64,000 bases of DNA from Microvirga sp. KLBC 81 (GCF_003075415.1 NZ_QDAH01000018.1:1-64000); one strand, 5' to 3'. Shown: positions 1 to 9,878, numbered from the stretch's first letter. Notes: generated by a model not told the origin, from the letters alone. Program-made: numbers and translations.

Positions 1-77
1 AAGAGAAGCTGCGCTTTGCCATCCGTGAGGGCGGGCGTACCGTCGGCGCCGGCGTCGTCGCCGCCGTGATGGACTAA
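1..77 (+). CDS. tuf: Elongation factor Tu, C-terminal end (partial)
   Basis: Only the last 24 codons and the TAA stop lie in the window, because the gene starts upstream. The visible tail reads through REGGRTVGAGVVAA and ends in VMD. This is the conserved end of EF-Tu domain 3, the GTPase that delivers aminoacyl-tRNA to the ribosome. Its position directly before rpsJ matches the usual str-to-S10 order in alphaproteobacteria. The identity rests on a short tail plus synteny. Confidence 0.9.
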   Translation, partial: EKLRFAIREGGRTVGAGVVAAVMD

Positions 78-96
78 CTAGAGAGGATCAAAGGAC

Positions 97-122
97 AGCG
101 GCCGGCCCCCGGCTCGGCCGCT
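97..122 (+). promoter_or_regulatory. Hairpin in the tuf-rpsJ spacer
   Basis: An 8-bp perfect inverted repeat (AGCGGCCG at 97-104 and its complement at 115-122) encloses a 10-base GC-rich loop. It lies 20 bases after the tuf stop and just before rpsJ. A weak pyrimidine tract follows, without a clear T-run, so it could be an attenuator or RNA-stability element rather than a full terminator. A regulatory role is inference. Confidence 0.4.
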
Positions 123-144
123 TCCCTTGTTGAATGGATAAGCC

Positions 145-453
<309 letters not shown>

Positions 454-500
454 GCCGTTGGGCTTGGAGCTTTCGGTAGACACGCCGAGAGGATACGCAC

Positions 501-1229
501 ATGCGCTCAGGCGTCATTGCACAGAAAGTCGGGATGACCCGCATCTTCACGGATGCTGGTGAGCATGTCCCGGTCACGGTTCTGAAGGTCGACAACTGCC
601 AGGTCGTCGCCCACCGGACCAAGGAAAAGAACGGCTACACCGCGCTGCAGGTCGGCGTCGGCAAGGCCAAGGTAAAGAACGTTTCGAAGGCCGAGCGCGG
701 ACGTTTCGCCGTCGCTCAGGTCGAGCCGAAGCGCAAGCTCGCGGAGTTCCGCGTCTCCGAGGATGCCATCATCCCGGTCGGCGCCGAGATCACCGCTGAT
801 CACTTCATTGCCGGTCAGTTCGTGGACGTCACGGGCATCACCACCGGTAAGGGCTTCGCTGGTGGTATGAAGCGCTGGAACTTCGGCGGTCTGCGCGCCT
901 CGCACGGCGTGTCGATCTCCCACCGCTCGATTGGTTCGACCGGTGGCCGCCAGGATCCGGGCAAGACGTTCAAGAACAAGAAGATGCCGGGTCACCTGGG
1001 TGTCGAGCGCGTCACCACGCAGAACCTGCGTGTCGTGTCGACCGACGTCGAGCGCGGTCTGATCCTCGTCGAAGGCGCCGTTCCTGGCGTTGCGGGCGGC
1101 TGGATCTTCGTCCGCGATGCGGTGAAGCGGAAGCTGCCGAAGGAAGTGCCGATGCCCGGCGCGTTCCGCTCGGCCAACGATGCTGCACCGGCCCCCCAGG
1201 CTGAGCAGGCCCAAGAGGAGAATGCGTGA
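501..1229 (+). CDS. rplC: 50S ribosomal protein L3
   Basis: L3 is a primary 23S-rRNA-binding protein whose internal loop approaches the peptidyl transferase centre. The loop is visible as GMKRWNFGG followed by HGVSISHR and [11 protein letters not shown]. The Gln in that last motif corresponds to the residue methylated by PrmB in other bacteria. At 242 residues it is longer than the roughly 209-residue enterobacterial form, because of an Ala/Gln/Glu-rich tail of about 25 residues. A GAGAGGA ribosome binding site precedes the ATG. Its stop overlaps the rplD start, so the two are probably translationally coupled. Confidence 0.98.
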   Translation: MRSGVIAQKVGMTRIFTDAGEHVPVTVLKVDNCQVVAHRTKEKNGYTALQVGVGKAKVKNVSKAERGRFAVAQVEPKRKLAEFRVSEDAIIPVGAEITADHFIAGQFVDVTGITTGKGFAGGMKRWNFGGLRASHGVSISHRSIGSTGGRQDPGKTFKNKKMPGHLGVERVTTQNLRVVSTDVERGLILVEGAVPGVAGGWIFVRDAVKRKLPKEVPMPGAFRSANDAAPAPQAEQAQEENA

Positions 1230-1849
1230 TGAAGCTTGATGTCACCACGCTTGAGGGCAACAAGTCCGGCTCCGTCGAGCTGAACGAGGCTATCTTCGGT
1301 CTCGAGCCGCGCGCCGACCTGCTCGCCCGTTGCGTCCGCTGGCAGCTCGCGAAGCGCCAGGCCGGCACGCACGCCGTCAAGAATCGTTCGGACATCGACC
1401 GGACGACGAAGAAGGTCTACAAGCAGAAGGGCACCGGTAGCGCCCGTCACGGCGCTGCGAGCGCTCCCCAGTTCCGGGGCGGCGGTCGTGCCTTCGGTCC
1501 GCAGGTTCGTAGCCATGCTCACGACCTGCCGAAGAAGGTCCGCGCTCTTGCCCTGAAGCATGCGCTCTCGTCCAAGGCCAAGGACGCTTCGCTCGTCGTT
1601 CTCGACGATGTGACGCTCTCCGAGCCCAAGACGAAGGCTCTCGTCGAGCGCTTCGGCAAGCTCGGCCTCGGCAACGCCCTGATCATCGGCGGCGCTGAGA
1701 TCGAGACGAACTTCCAGCGGGCTGCTCGCAACATCCCGAACATCGACGTCCTGCCGGTGCAGGGCATCAACGTCTATGACATCCTGCGTCGCGAGAAGCT
1801 CGTTCTCACGAAGGCAGCTGTCGATGCGCTGGAGGCGCGCTTCAAATGA
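1229..1849 (+). CDS. rplD: 50S ribosomal protein L4
   Basis: L4 binds 23S rRNA domain I and sends a long loop into the polypeptide exit tunnel. The loop is recognisable as [11 protein letters not shown] and [10 protein letters not shown] chose the ATG at 1229 (206 residues) over the GTG at 1226, because GAGGAG at 1215-1220 then sits 8 bases upstream and the ATG overlaps the rplC TGA. In enterobacteria L4 represses the S10 operon, but no equivalent leader can be shown here. The gene overlaps rplW by the ATGA arrangement at its 3' end. Confidence 0.97.
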   Translation: MKLDVTTLEGNKSGSVELNEAIFGLEPRADLLARCVRWQLAKRQAGTHAVKNRSDIDRTTKKVYKQKGTGSARHGAASAPQFRGGGRAFGPQVRSHAHDLPKKVRALALKHALSSKAKDASLVVLDDVTLSEPKTKALVERFGKLGLGNALIIGGAEIETNFQRAARNIPNIDVLPVQGINVYDILRREKLVLTKAAVDALEARFK

Positions 1850-2142
1850 GCCTGGACCCGCGCCATTACGATGTGATCGTAAGCCCGGTCATCACCGAGA
1901 AGGCGACCGCTCTCTCCGAGCAGAACAAGGTCGTGTTCAAGGTGCGCCCGGATGCGACGAAGCCGCAGATCAAGGAAGCGGTTGAGAAGCTGTTCGATGT
2001 CAAGGTGAAGAGCGTCAACACGCTCGTCACCAAGGGCAAAGTGAAGTTGTTCCGCGGCACCCGCGGCCAGCGGTCGGACGTGAAGAAGGCGGTCGTGACC
2101 CTCGAAGAGGGCCAGACCATCGACGTCACGACGGGCCTCTGA
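1846..2142 (+). CDS. rplW: 50S ribosomal protein L23
   Basis: This 98-residue protein has the typical L23 length. L23 lies at the exit of the nascent-chain tunnel and is the docking point for trigger factor and the signal recognition particle. The family start [18 protein letters not shown] and the motif [14 protein letters not shown] are present. Its ATG overlaps the rplD stop (ATGA), which indicates translational coupling, and rplB follows after 20 bases. Confidence 0.98.
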   Translation: MSLDPRHYDVIVSPVITEKATALSEQNKVVFKVRPDATKPQIKEAVEKLFDVKVKSVNTLVTKGKVKLFRGTRGQRSDVKKAVVTLEEGQTIDVTTGL

Positions 2143-2162
2143 TCGGTTGAGAGAGTGATCCG

Positions 2163-2999
2163 ATGGCTTTGAAAACGTTCAAACCAATCACCCCCGGCCT
2201 GCGCCAGCTGGTGATCGTCGACCGCAGCGAGCTCTACAAGGGCAAGCCGGTCAAGTCGCTGACGGAGGGCAAGAGCTCCTCCGGCGGCCGTAACAATCTG
2301 GGTCGCGTGACTGTCCGCTTCCGTGGCGGTGGTCACAAGCGCACCCTCCGCAATGTCGACTTCAAGCGTCGTGAGCGCCTGGGTGACGTGGCGACCGTGG
2401 AGCGGATCGAGTACGATCCGAACCGCACCGCCTTCATCGCGCTCATCCGCTACGCCGACGGCGCGCTGTCCTACATCCTGGCCCCGCAGCGTCTGGCTGT
2501 CGGCGATCAGGTGTCGGCAGGCGAGCAGGTCGACATTAAGCCGGGTAACGCGATGCCGATCGGCAACATGCCGGTGGGCACGATCATCCACAACGTCGAG
2601 CTGAAGATCGGCAAGGGCGGCGCTCTCGCCCGCTCCGCTGGCACCTACGCTCAGATCGTGGGTCGTGACCAGGGCTACGTGACGGTCCGCCTGAACTCCG
2701 GCGAGCAGCGCATGGTCCATGGCCAGTGCTTCGCCAGCGTCGGTGCGGTGTCGAACCCCGACCACATGAACACCTCGATCGGTAAGGCCGGCCGTAACCG
2801 CTGGCTCGGCAAGCGTCCGCACAACCGCGGCGTTGCCATGAACCCGATCGACCACCCGCACGGTGGTGGTGAAGGTCGTACCTCCGGTGGTCGCCATCCG
2901 GTGTCCCCGTGGGGTGTTCCCACCAAGGGCAAGAAAACCCGTTCGAACAAGCGGACCGACAAGTTCATCGTGTCGAGCCGCCACGCTCGGAAGAAGTAA
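2163..2999 (+). CDS. rplB: 50S ribosomal protein L2
   Basis: L2 (278 residues) is one of the most conserved 50S proteins. It is needed for subunit association and for peptidyl transferase assembly. The functional C-terminal segment around [17 protein letters not shown] is intact, with the key histidine in HPHGGG. The basic N-terminal RNA-binding part, including [19 protein letters not shown], is also present. It sits between rplW and rpsS in the standard S10 order. Confidence 0.99.
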   Translation: MALKTFKPITPGLRQLVIVDRSELYKGKPVKSLTEGKSSSGGRNNLGRVTVRFRGGGHKRTLRNVDFKRRERLGDVATVERIEYDPNRTAFIALIRYADGALSYILAPQRLAVGDQVSAGEQVDIKPGNAMPIGNMPVGTIIHNVELKIGKGGALARSAGTYAQIVGRDQGYVTVRLNSGEQRMVHGQCFASVGAVSNPDHMNTSIGKAGRNRWLGKRPHNRGVAMNPIDHPHGGGEGRTSGGRHPVSPWGVPTKGKKTRSNKRTDKFIVSSRHARKK

Positions 3000-3014
3000 G
3001 GATAGAGGCACGTC

Positions 3015-3293
3015 ATGGCACGTTCGCTTTGGAAGGGTCCGTTCGTCGACGGCTACCTCCTCAAGAAGGCCGAGGCTGCCCGTTCTTCGGGCCGCAACGA
3101 GGTCATCAAGATCTGGAGCCGCCGCTCCACGATCCTCCCGCAATTCGTGGGCCTCACGTTCGGGGTCTACAATGGTCAGAAGCACATTCCCGTTCTCGTG
3201 AGCGAGGAAATGGTGGGTCACAAGTTCGGCGAGTTCTCGCCGACCCGCACTTTCCACGGCCACGCGGCGGACAAGAAGGCGAAGAGGAAGTAA
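3015..3293 (+). CDS. rpsS: 30S ribosomal protein S19
   Basis: S19 (92 residues) lies in the 30S head next to S13 and contacts the A-site tRNA region. The opening [20 protein letters not shown] and the middle segment [19 protein letters not shown] are family hallmarks. An AGAGG ribosome binding site sits 7 bases before the ATG. Only one base separates its stop from the rplV start. Confidence 0.98.
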   Translation: MARSLWKGPFVDGYLLKKAEAARSSGRNEVIKIWSRRSTILPQFVGLTFGVYNGQKHIPVLVSEEMVGHKFGEFSPTRTFHGHAADKKAKRK

Positions 3294-3294
3294 G

Positions 3295-3675
3295 ATGGGT
3301 AAGGCCGCGACTCCTCGCGCATTGAGCGACAACGAGGCTCAAGCCGTCGCTCGCATGCTGCGCGTCAGCCCCCAGAAGCTCAACCTTGTTGCGGCCCTTA
3401 TCCGCGGCAAGAAGGTTTCTGCGGCTCTCGCCGATCTCGAGTTCTCCCGCAAGCGCATCGCTCGCGACGTGAAAAAGTGCCTCGAGAGCGCCATTGCTAA
3501 CGCCGAGAACAACCACAACCTCGATGTGGACGATCTCGTCGTCAGCCAGGCATATGTCGGCAAGGCGCTTGTCATGAAGCGCTTCCACGCCCGGGCCCGT
3601 GGCCGGGGTGCTCGTATCGAAAAGCCGTTCTCGAACCTCACGATCGTGGTTCGGGAAGTTGCCGAACAGGCATAA
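3295..3675 (+). CDS. rplV: 50S ribosomal protein L22
   Basis: L22 (126 residues) has a globular part on the 50S surface and a beta-hairpin lining the exit tunnel. The conserved start of the fold is [21 protein letters not shown], and the hairpin is seen at [14 protein letters not shown]. Changes in this hairpin cause macrolide resistance elsewhere, and the sequence here looks ordinary. The gene begins one base after the rpsS stop and is followed by rpsC with an AAAGGAG site. Confidence 0.98.
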   Translation: MGKAATPRALSDNEAQAVARMLRVSPQKLNLVAALIRGKKVSAALADLEFSRKRIARDVKKCLESAIANAENNHNLDVDDLVVSQAYVGKALVMKRFHARARGRGARIEKPFSNLTIVVREVAEQA

Positions 3676-3686
3676 AGGAGAACCAG

Positions 3687-4391
3687 ATGGGTCAGAAAGT
3701 TAACCCGATCGGTCTTCGGCTCGGCATCAACCGGACCTGGGACTCGCGCTGGTTCGCCGGCAAGGGTGAGTACGCCAAGCTGATGCACGAGGACATGGCG
3801 ATCCGCGAAGCTCTGATGAAGCAGCTGAAGCAGGCCGCCGTTTCGAAGATCGTCATCGAGCGTCCGCACAAGAAGTGCCGCGTCACCATTCACTCCGGTC
3901 GTCCGGGCGTGGTGATCGGCAAGAAGGGTGCCGACATCGAGAAGCTCCGCAAGACCGTCGCCAAGATGACGGACGCGGATGTGTCGATCAACATCGTCGA
4001 AGTCCGCAAGCCGGAAGTCGATGCCACCCTGGTGGCCGATTCGATCGCTCAGCAGCTCGAGCGTCGCGTCGCTTTCCGGCGCGCCATGAAGCGTGCCGTT
4101 CAGTCGGCAATGCGTCTGGGCGCCGAAGGCATCCGTATCAACTGCTCGGGCCGTCTGGGTGGCGCTGAAATCGCCCGCCTGGAGTGGTACCGCGAGGGCC
4201 GGGTTCCGCTGCACACCCTGCGTGCGGATGTCGATTACGGCGTGTCCACCGCGTACACCACCTATGGCACCTGCGGTATCAAGGTCTGGATCTTCAAGGG
4301 CGAAATCCTTGAGCATGATCCGATGGCCCAGGACAAGCGGATGAACGACGAAGGAGGCCGCTCTGGTGGCCGCCGCGAGCAGGCGGCGTAA
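3687..4391 (+). CDS. rpsC: 30S ribosomal protein S3
   Basis: S3 (234 residues) lines the mRNA entry channel of the 30S subunit. Its N-terminal KH domain has the GXXG-type loop in [15 protein letters not shown]. The C-terminal domain carries the usual [14 protein letters not shown] and [15 protein letters not shown] motifs. A strong ribosome binding site, AAAGGAG, precedes the ATG. The acidic and Gly/Arg-rich tail ([15 protein letters not shown]) is typical of alphaproteobacterial S3. Confidence 0.98.
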   Translation: MGQKVNPIGLRLGINRTWDSRWFAGKGEYAKLMHEDMAIREALMKQLKQAAVSKIVIERPHKKCRVTIHSGRPGVVIGKKGADIEKLRKTVAKMTDADVSINIVEVRKPEVDATLVADSIAQQLERRVAFRRAMKRAVQSAMRLGAEGIRINCSGRLGGAEIARLEWYREGRVPLHTLRADVDYGVSTAYTTYGTCGIKVWIFKGEILEHDPMAQDKRMNDEGGRSGGRREQAA

Positions 4392-4415
4392 CGGAGAGGT
4401 CAGGAGAGGTTTGCC

Positions 4416-4829
4416 ATGTTGCAACCGAAGAAAACCAAATTCCGTAAGCAATTCAAGGGCCGCATCTCCGGCACTGCGAAGGGCGGTACGGACCTCAACT
4501 TCGGCCAGTTCGGCCTGAAGGCGATGGAACCCGAGCGTATCAACGCTCGTCAGATCGAGGCGGCCCGCCGCGCCATCACCCGCGCCATGAAGCGTGCGGG
4601 CCGGGTGTGGATCCGCATCTTCCCGGACGTGCCGGTTTCGACCAAGCCGACCGAAGTTCGAATGGGTTCCGGTAAGGGTTCGCCCGAGTATTGGGCGGCC
4701 AAGGTGAAGCCCGGCCGTATCATGTTCGAGATCGACGGCGTGTCCGAGGAGATCGCCCGCGAGGCGCTCCGTCTCGGCGCTGCCAAGCTCCCGATCAAGA
4801 CGCGCTTCATCCAGCGCATTGCCGAGTAA
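4416..4829 (+). CDS. rplP: 50S ribosomal protein L16
   Basis: L16 (137 residues) helps position A-site tRNA and assemble the central protuberance. The opening [16 protein letters not shown] and the motif [16 protein letters not shown] are family signatures. The GMGSGKG-type loop reads [19 protein letters not shown]. Its place between rpsC and rpmC is the standard order. Confidence 0.98.
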   Translation: MLQPKKTKFRKQFKGRISGTAKGGTDLNFGQFGLKAMEPERINARQIEAARRAITRAMKRAGRVWIRIFPDVPVSTKPTEVRMGSGKGSPEYWAAKVKPGRIMFEIDGVSEEIAREALRLGAAKLPIKTRFIQRIAE

Positions 4830-4841
4830 GGAGAGGGAATC

Positions 4842-5054
4842 ATGAAGTCCAAAGAGCGATTCTCTAACCTCAAGGCTATGTCCGCTGACCAGCTGTCGGA
4901 CGAGCTGCTCAACCTGAAGAAGGAGCAGTTCAACCTCCGGTTCCAGCGCGCCACGGGCCAGCTCGAGAACACCGGACGCGTCCGTGAAGTCCGTCGGGAC
5001 ATCGCCCGCGTCAAGACGCTGCAGCGCCCGAAGGCCGTTGCGGCTAAGGCTTAA
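4842..5054 (+). CDS. rpmC: 50S ribosomal protein L29
   Basis: L29 is a small, two-helix protein (70 residues here) next to L23 at the tunnel exit. The characteristic segment [20 protein letters not shown] is complete. It has GGAGAGG 5' of the ATG and lies 12 bases from both neighbours in the S10 module. Confidence 0.97.
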   Translation: MKSKERFSNLKAMSADQLSDELLNLKKEQFNLRFQRATGQLENTGRVREVRRDIARVKTLQRPKAVAAKA

Positions 5055-5066
5055 GAGGAAATCAAG

Positions 5067-5306
5067 ATGCCGAAGCGCGTTTTGCAGGGCGTCGTTGTCA
5101 GCGACAAGCAGGACAAGACGGTCGTTGTGAAGGTGGAGCGTCGTTTCACGCACCCGGTTCTGAAGAAGACCGTGCGTAAGACGAAGAACTACCACGCTCA
5201 TGACGAGAACAACACTGCCAAGGTGGGCGACACGGTCTTCATCGAAGAGACCAAGCCGTTCTCCAAACTCAAGACCTGGGTGCTCGTCGACCAAGCGAAG
5301 GCTTAA
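5067..5306 (+). CDS. rpsQ: 30S ribosomal protein S17
   Basis: S17 (79 residues) is an OB-fold protein and an early 16S rRNA binder. The core [20 protein letters not shown] is typical. It is the last gene of the first module: a perfect hairpin with a T-run starts within its last codons and stop, and about 160 bases separate it from rplN. Most bacteria keep rpsQ and rplN close, so this gap marks a transcription boundary. Confidence 0.98.
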   Translation: MPKRVLQGVVVSDKQDKTVVVKVERRFTHPVLKKTVRKTKNYHAHDENNTAKVGDTVFIEETKPFSKLKTWVLVDQAKA

Positions 5307-5320
5307 AAAGCCTTCTTTTT
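5297..5320 (+). terminator. Intrinsic terminator overlapping the rpsQ stop
   Basis: GAAGGCTT (5297-5304) and AAGCCTTC (5308-5315) form a perfect 8-bp stem with a 3-base A loop, followed at once by TTTTT. The stem includes the last codons and the TAA of rpsQ. This has the form of a canonical Rho-independent terminator, placed inside the ribosomal superoperon. It may be partial and so set the ratio of upstream to downstream genes, which is inference. Confidence 0.75.
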
Positions 5321-5324
5321 GGGG

Positions 5325-5353
5325 TTGTCTAGCGGGGGCGGTTCGTGTATACG
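5325..5353 (+). promoter_or_regulatory. Candidate sigma-70 promoter for rplN module
   Basis: TTGTCT at 5325-5330 and TATACG at 5348-5353 are separated by exactly 17 bases. They lie right after the rpsQ terminator and about 120 bases before rplN. The spacing and the match to TTGACA/TATAAT make a restart promoter for rplN to rplR plausible. No transcription start can be seen from sequence alone. Confidence 0.5.
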
Positions 5354-5470
5354 GCCGCCTCTCTCGACATTTGAAGGGCAGGGGACATCAGATCCCCGTC
5401 AGGCGTAGTCCGGGGGGCAATCGTGCCTTGACCCGGAAACCTGTCTGAAACAAAGGAAAGGATCAAAGCC

Positions 5471-5839
5471 ATGATCCAGATGCAGACGAATCTTGACGTC
5501 GCCGATAACTCCGGCGCTCGTCGCGTGATGTGCATCAAGGTTCTCGGCGGTTCGAAGCGTAAGTACGCTTCCGTGGGCGATATCATCGTCGTATCCGTGA
5601 AAGAGGCTATTCCGCGCGGCCGCGTGAAGAAGGGCGACGTCATGAAGGCGGTCGTCGTGCGCACCGCCAAGGACATCCGCCGCGCTGACGGCTCGGTCAT
5701 CCGTTTCGACCGTAATGCCGCCGTTCTGATCAACAATCAGAAGGAGCCGGTCGGCACCCGTATCTTCGGCCCCGTTCCGCGTGAACTGCGTGCCAAGAAC
5801 CACATGAAGATCATTTCGCTTGCGCCGGAGGTGCTCTAA
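5471..5839 (+). CDS. rplN: 50S ribosomal protein L14
   Basis: L14 (122 residues) sits at the subunit interface and is the binding site of the RsfS silencing factor. The start [34 protein letters not shown] is characteristic in order and spacing. It opens the second module after a terminator and candidate promoter, with AAAGGA 12 bases before the ATG. Its TAA overlaps the rplX ATG by one base. Confidence 0.98.
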   Translation: MIQMQTNLDVADNSGARRVMCIKVLGGSKRKYASVGDIIVVSVKEAIPRGRVKKGDVMKAVVVRTAKDIRRADGSVIRFDRNAAVLINNQKEPVGTRIFGPVPRELRAKNHMKIISLAPEVL

Positions 5840-6156
5840 TGGCCGCGAAGATCAAGAAGGGCGACAAGGTCGTCGTCCTGACCGGTCGCGACAAGGGCAA
5901 GACCGGTGAAGTCGTGCAGGTGCTCCCGAAGGAAGAGCGCGCGGTCGTCCGTGGCGTGAACCTGGTGAAGCGCCACCAGCGCCAGACGGCAAGCCAGGAA
6001 AGCGGCATCATCACCAAGGAAGCCTCGATCCACCTGTCGAACCTGGCCTATGCGGACCCGAAGGACGGCAGGCCGACCCGGGTTGGTTTCAAAGTTCTCG
6101 AAGACGGCCGCAAGGTCCGCTTCGCCAAGCGTTCGGGAGACCTGATCGATGGCTAA
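5839..6156 (+). CDS. rplX: 50S ribosomal protein L24
   Basis: L24 (105 residues) starts 50S assembly and has an N-terminal KOW motif, seen as [21 protein letters not shown]. The rest contains the usual [10 protein letters not shown] segment. The gene overlaps rplN by one base and rplE by eight bases, so translation of the three is likely coupled. Confidence 0.98.
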   Translation: MAAKIKKGDKVVVLTGRDKGKTGEVVQVLPKEERAVVRGVNLVKRHQRQTASQESGIITKEASIHLSNLAYADPKDGRPTRVGFKVLEDGRKVRFAKRSGDLIDG

Positions 6157-6715
6157 GGCTCAGGTGGACGGCTACACGCCGCGGCTGAAGAAGCACTACG
6201 AAGAAGTGGTGCGTCCGAAGCTGATCGAAGAATTCGGCTACAAGAACCCCATGGAAGTGCCGACGATCGAGAAGATCGTTCTCAACATGGGCGTTGGCGA
6301 GTCGACCGCCGACTCCAAGAAGGCTACGGTCGCCGCTGCCGATCTCGCGCTTATCGCCGGTCAGAAGCCGGTGATCACGCGGGCCCGCAAGGCTATCTCG
6401 CAGTTCAAGGTCCGCGAGGGCATGCCGATCGGTGCCAAGGTTACGCTCCGCAAGGTGCGTATGTACGAGTTCCTCGATCGTCTCGTCACCATCGCGCTTC
6501 CCCGCGTTCGTGACTTCCGTGGTCTGAACCCCCGGTCGTTCGACGGTCGCGGCAACTACGCAATGGGCATCAAGGAGCACCTGGTGTTCCCTGAGATCAA
6601 CTACGACAAGGTGGAGCAGGTTTGGGGTATGGACGTCATCATCACGACGACGGCCAAGACCGACGAAGAAGCCCGCGCTCTGCTGCGTCACTTCAACTTC
6701 CCGTTCCGGCAGTGA
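6149..6715 (+). CDS. rplE: 50S ribosomal protein L5
   Basis: L5 (188 residues) binds 5S rRNA in the central protuberance and contacts P-site tRNA. The motifs [31 protein letters not shown] and [17 protein letters not shown] are family hallmarks. It starts inside the rplX coding region. That start is supported by the alignment of the opening [19 protein letters not shown] segment. Confidence 0.98.
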   Translation: MAKAQVDGYTPRLKKHYEEVVRPKLIEEFGYKNPMEVPTIEKIVLNMGVGESTADSKKATVAAADLALIAGQKPVITRARKAISQFKVREGMPIGAKVTLRKVRMYEFLDRLVTIALPRVRDFRGLNPRSFDGRGNYAMGIKEHLVFPEINYDKVEQVWGMDVIITTTAKTDEEARALLRHFNFPFRQ

Positions 6716-6754
6716 GGATAGCTGTCCTCAGACGCGGACACTGGAGATAAAAGA

Positions 6755-7060
6755 ATGGCTAAGAAAAGCGCTATTGAGAAGAACAAGCATCGTCGTCAGC
6801 TGGTGAAGAAGTTCGCCGGCCGCCGCGAGCGCCTGCTGGCGGTCGCCAACGACGAGTCGAAGAGCATGGAGGAGCGCTTCGAGGCGCGCCTTAAGCTCGC
6901 TGAGCTGCCGCGTAATGCGAGCCCGACCCGCATCCGCAACCGTTGCGAGATCACGGGCCGTCCGCGCGCTTACTACCGTAAGCTCGGCATGTCGCGTATC
7001 GCTCTGCGCGAGCTCGGCAACAAGGGCCTGATCCCGGGCCTCGTGAAGTCCAGCTGGTAA
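6755..7060 (+). CDS. rpsN: 30S ribosomal protein S14
   Basis: This is the 101-residue long form of S14, which lacks the CXXC zinc site of the short form. The C-terminal [18 protein letters not shown] has a single cysteine. S14 lies in the 30S head near S3 and S10. A GGAGA site precedes the ATG, and rpsH follows after 15 bases. Confidence 0.98.
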   Translation: MAKKSAIEKNKHRRQLVKKFAGRRERLLAVANDESKSMEERFEARLKLAELPRNASPTRIRNRCEITGRPRAYYRKLGMSRIALRELGNKGLIPGLVKSSW

Positions 7061-7075
7061 GAGGGAGGGCATTAT

Positions 7076-7471
7076 ATGATCAACGATCCGTTGGGCGATA
7101 TGCTCACCCGTATCCGCAACGCGCAGATGCGTCGTCGCGGCACCGTTTCCACCCCTGGCTCAAAGCTCCGTGCCCGCGTTCTCGAGGTTCTCAAGAACGA
7201 GGGTTACATCCGCGACTACTCGCAGACCGAGTTCGGCAATGGCCGCACCGAGTTCTCGATCGAGCTGAAGTACTATGACGGTCAGCCGGTGATCCGCTCC
7301 ATCGAGCGCGTCTCCAAGCCGGGCCGCCGCGTGTATGCCTCCGTCGACACCATGCCTCGCGTGGCTGACGGCCTCGGCATCACCATTCTCTCGACGCCTC
7401 AGGGCGTGATGGCCGATCACGAGGCCCGTGAGAAGAACGTGGGCGGCGAAGTGCTCTGCAAGGTCTTCTAA
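7076..7471 (+). CDS. rpsH: 30S ribosomal protein S8
   Basis: S8 (131 residues) binds helix 21 of 16S rRNA. In enterobacteria it represses the spc operon. The N-terminal [19 protein letters not shown] and the C-terminal rRNA-binding segment [24 protein letters not shown] are intact. A GAGGGAGGG site lies before the ATG. No S8 target like that upstream of E. coli rplE could be confirmed here. Confidence 0.98.
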   Translation: MINDPLGDMLTRIRNAQMRRRGTVSTPGSKLRARVLEVLKNEGYIRDYSQTEFGNGRTEFSIELKYYDGQPVIRSIERVSKPGRRVYASVDTMPRVADGLGITILSTPQGVMADHEAREKNVGGEVLCKVF

Positions 7472-7507
7472 GACTCGGCAACAGCACAGAACCACGGAGA
7501 TTCCAGA

Positions 7508-8041
7508 ATGTCACGAGTAGGCAAAAAGCCGGTTCCGGTTCCGTCGGGTGTGACGGCGACCGTTGACGGTCAGATGGTTAAGATGAAGGGCTCGAAGGGC
7601 GAACTCTCGTTCCTCGTTCCCGATGAAGTGTCGGTTGCTCTTGAGAATGGCGCCGTGACGGTGACCCCTCGCGACGAGTCCAAGGCCGCTCGCGCCAAGT
7701 GGGGCCTCTCCCGCGCTCAGGTCGCTAACCTGGTGCAGGGTGTGTCCAACGGCTTCGAGAAGCGCCTCGAGATCAACGGCGTCGGCTACAAGGCCGCTGT
7801 CGCCGGCAAGGTGCTGAAGCTCTCGCTCGGCTACAGCCACGACATCGACTTCGAAATCCCGGCCGGCATCACGATCACGACGCCGAAGCCGACCGAAGTC
7901 ATCGTCGCCGGCATCGACAAGCAGAAGGTCGGCCAGACCGCCGCCGAGATCCGCGAATATCGCGGTCCGGAGCCCTACAAGGGCAAGGGCGTCAAGTATG
8001 CCGACGAGTTCATCTTCCGCAAGGAAGGCAAGAAGAAGTAA
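7508..8041 (+). CDS. rplF: 50S ribosomal protein L6
   Basis: L6 (177 residues) lies near the sarcin-ricin loop. The start [16 protein letters not shown] and the C-terminal [15 protein letters not shown] motif are conserved. It contains the usual two repeated alpha-beta domains. The gene lies 36 bases after rpsH and 12 before rplR. Confidence 0.98.
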   Translation: MSRVGKKPVPVPSGVTATVDGQMVKMKGSKGELSFLVPDEVSVALENGAVTVTPRDESKAARAKWGLSRAQVANLVQGVSNGFEKRLEINGVGYKAAVAGKVLKLSLGYSHDIDFEIPAGITITTPKPTEVIVAGIDKQKVGQTAAEIREYRGPEPYKGKGVKYADEFIFRKEGKKK

Positions 8042-8053
8042 GGACGACGTATC

Positions 8054-8416
8054 ATGGCTGAGAAGAAAGGCGCTGAAGATCGCCGCAAGGCTCGTGTACG
8101 CCGTGCGATCAAGAAGGCTGCGAACGGACGCCCGCGTTTGTCGGTGTTCCGTTCGTCCAAGCAGATCTATGCTCAAGTTATCGATGACGAGCGCGGCGTG
8201 ACCGTCGCTTCGGCATCGACGATCGAGAAGGATCTCCGCGGCAAGCTCAAGACCGGCGCCACCGTAGAGGCGGCAAAGGAAGTGGGTAAGCTCGTCGCTG
8301 AGCGCGCAGCCAAGGCTGGCGTGAAGCAGGTGATCTTCGATCGCTCGGGCTATCTCTATCACGGCCGCGTCAAGGCTCTGGCCGACGCTGCCCGTGAAGG
8401 CGGTCTGGACTTCTAA
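8054..8416 (+). CDS. rplR: 50S ribosomal protein L18
   Basis: L18 (120 residues) binds 5S rRNA with L5. Conserved parts are [20 protein letters not shown] and the C-terminal [24 protein letters not shown]. It is the last gene before a spacer of about 120 bases and the rpsE group, so it closes the second module. Confidence 0.98.
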   Translation: MAEKKGAEDRRKARVRRAIKKAANGRPRLSVFRSSKQIYAQVIDDERGVTVASASTIEKDLRGKLKTGATVEAAKEVGKLVAERAAKAGVKQVIFDRSGYLYHGRVKALADAAREGGLDF

Positions 8417-8436
8417 TTTCTGACAATTCATGAGCG

Positions 8437-8463
8437 GGGCGGGGAGTGGCTTACCTCCCGCCC
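8437..8463 (+). promoter_or_regulatory. GC hairpin in rplR-rpsE spacer
   Basis: GGGCGGG (8437-8443) pairs with CCCGCCC (8457-8463) across a 13-base loop, 20 bases after the rplR stop. No T-run follows, so this is not a classic terminator. A TATACA box occurs at 8489-8494, but no good -35 partner is seen. The function is unproven. Confidence 0.35.
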
Positions 8464-8538
8464 TGATCGTGCTTTACGGCGGGTATCGTATACAACCCTT
8501 AGCGAGCGGGCCCGCCGCCCGCGCAAGTGAGAGGTCTC

Positions 8539-9108
8539 ATGGCAAGAGAACCTAGAGAACGTGCTGATCGCGAAGAGCGCGACAGCGAATTCGTGGATCG
8601 CCTGGTCCACATCAACCGCGTTGCCAAAGTCGTGAAGGGCGGCCGTCGCTTCGGCTTCGCTGCTCTCGTCGTCGTCGGCGACCAGAAGGGCCGCGTTGGC
8701 TTCGGCCACGGCAAGGCCCGTGAGGTTCCGGAAGCGATCCGCAAGGCCACCGACGCTGCGAAGCGTTCGATGATCCGCGTGTCTCTCCGCGAGGGCCGCA
8801 CCCTGCACCACGACGTGAACGGCCGTCATGGCGCCGGCAAGGTCGTGCTGCGTGCTGCTCCCCAGGGTACCGGCATCATCGCCGGCGGTCCGATGCGCGC
8901 TGTCTTCGAGGCAGTCGGCATGCAGGACGTGGTGTCGAAGTCGCTCGGCTCGTCGAACCCGTACAACCTCGTTCGCGCGACCTTCGATGCGCTCAAGAAC
9001 GAGGACAGCCCGCGCTCCGTGGCTGCTCGCCGTGGCCTGAAGGTCTCGACGCTGCAGGCTCGCCGCCGCGATGCTGATGCCAGCGCCGATGCTGGCGCCG
9101 ACGCGTAA
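8539..9108 (+). CDS. rpsE: 30S ribosomal protein S5
   Basis: S5 (189 residues) helps decoding accuracy and lines the mRNA entry tunnel. The double-stranded RNA-binding domain is seen in [19 protein letters not shown], and the C-terminal part in [17 protein letters not shown] chose the ATG at 8539 over the in-frame GTG at 8527, because GAGAGG at 8529-8534 is then correctly spaced and the family starts [10 protein letters not shown]. The Ala/Asp tail is typical of the group. Confidence 0.97.
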   Translation: MAREPRERADREERDSEFVDRLVHINRVAKVVKGGRRFGFAALVVVGDQKGRVGFGHGKAREVPEAIRKATDAAKRSMIRVSLREGRTLHHDVNGRHGAGKVVLRAAPQGTGIIAGGPMRAVFEAVGMQDVVSKSLGSSNPYNLVRATFDALKNEDSPRSVAARRGLKVSTLQARRRDADASADAGADA

Positions 9109-9122
9109 GGGAGGCTTCGACA

Positions 9123-9326
9123 ATGGCACAGAAGCCTGCTGCAGCAGCAACCATCACCGTTGAGCAGATCGGTTCGCCGATCCGCCGCGAGGCCAAGCAG
9201 CGCCAGACGCTGATCGGCCTCAAGCTCAACAAGCTTCATCGCACCTCGACCCTCGAAGACACGCCGGCTGTGCGCGGCATGATCGAGAAGGTCAAGCACC
9301 TCGTGCGCGTTGTCGACGGGCAGTGA
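9123..9326 (+). CDS. rpmD: 50S ribosomal protein L30
   Basis: L30 is a small 50S protein (67 residues). The core [20 protein letters not shown] and [17 protein letters not shown] are clear. It has a short Ala/Thr N-terminal lead. It follows rpsE after 14 bases and precedes rplO after 11. Confidence 0.97.
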   Translation: MAQKPAAAATITVEQIGSPIRREAKQRQTLIGLKLNKLHRTSTLEDTPAVRGMIEKVKHLVRVVDGQ

Positions 9327-9337
9327 GGAGAGCGGTC

Positions 9338-9811
9338 ATGAAACTGAACGAAATTCGTGACAACGAAGGTTCCACCAAGAACCGCATGCGCGTTGGCCGT
9401 GGTATCGGCTCGGGCAAGGGCAAGACTGGTGGCCGCGGCGTGAAGGGTCAGAAGGCCCGTACCGGCGTGGCGATCAAGGGCTTCGAAGGCGGTCAGATGC
9501 CTCTGCACCGTCGTCTGCCGAAGCGCGGCTTCAACAAGCCGAACGCCATTGATCTCAACGAGGTCAATGTCGGCCGCATTCAGCAGGCTGTCGAGGCCGG
9601 CAAGCTCGACCAGGCCGCTCCGATCACCGTCGAGTCGCTGGTTGCCGCCGGTGTTGTCTCCAAGCCGCGCGACGGCGTGAAGATCCTCGGCGTCGGCGAG
9701 CTCAAGGCCAAGCTGTCCTTCCAGGTCCATGGCGCGTCCAAGTCGGCCGTCGAGGCGATCGAGAAGGCGGGCGGCTCGGTGACCCTCCTGGGCGCCGTTG
9801 CACAGGCGTGA
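9338..9811 (+). CDS. rplO: 50S ribosomal protein L15
   Basis: L15 (157 residues) is a late-assembly 50S protein with a glycine-rich N-terminal arm, seen as [22 protein letters not shown] chose the ATG at 9338 ([12 protein letters not shown]) over the GTG at 9323 that overlaps the rpmD stop, because GAGGAG at 9326-9331 is well spaced and the shorter form aligns with the family. A hairpin follows before secY. Confidence 0.97.
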   Translation: MKLNEIRDNEGSTKNRMRVGRGIGSGKGKTGGRGVKGQKARTGVAIKGFEGGQMPLHRRLPKRGFNKPNAIDLNEVNVGRIQQAVEAGKLDQAAPITVESLVAAGVVSKPRDGVKILGVGELKAKLSFQVHGASKSAVEAIEKAGGSVTLLGAVAQA

Positions 9812-9840
9812 GCCTGAGCCCACATTAGGTGAGATCCAAG

Positions 9841-9878
9841 CGGCGGCCCGCGTCTGATCGCGTGGCCGCCGTTTGTGT
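9841..9878 (+). terminator. Hairpin terminator between rplO and secY
   Basis: CGGCGGCC (9841-9848) pairs with GGCCGCCG (9864-9871), and an inner CGCG pair can extend the stem. TTTGTGTG follows. The stem is strong but the T-tract is broken, so termination may be partial. It leaves about 140 bases of separate leader before secY. Confidence 0.55.

Noticed and set aside
1866-3332. A 488-codon open frame on the minus strand opposite rplW, rplB and rpsS
   Set aside because: It is opposite highly conserved ribosomal genes. Its length reflects the codon bias of GC-rich DNA, and no family motif was seen.
3339-5294. A 651-codon minus-strand open frame opposite rplV to rpsQ
   Set aside because: It spans several real genes on the other strand and has low-complexity residues typical of shadow frames.
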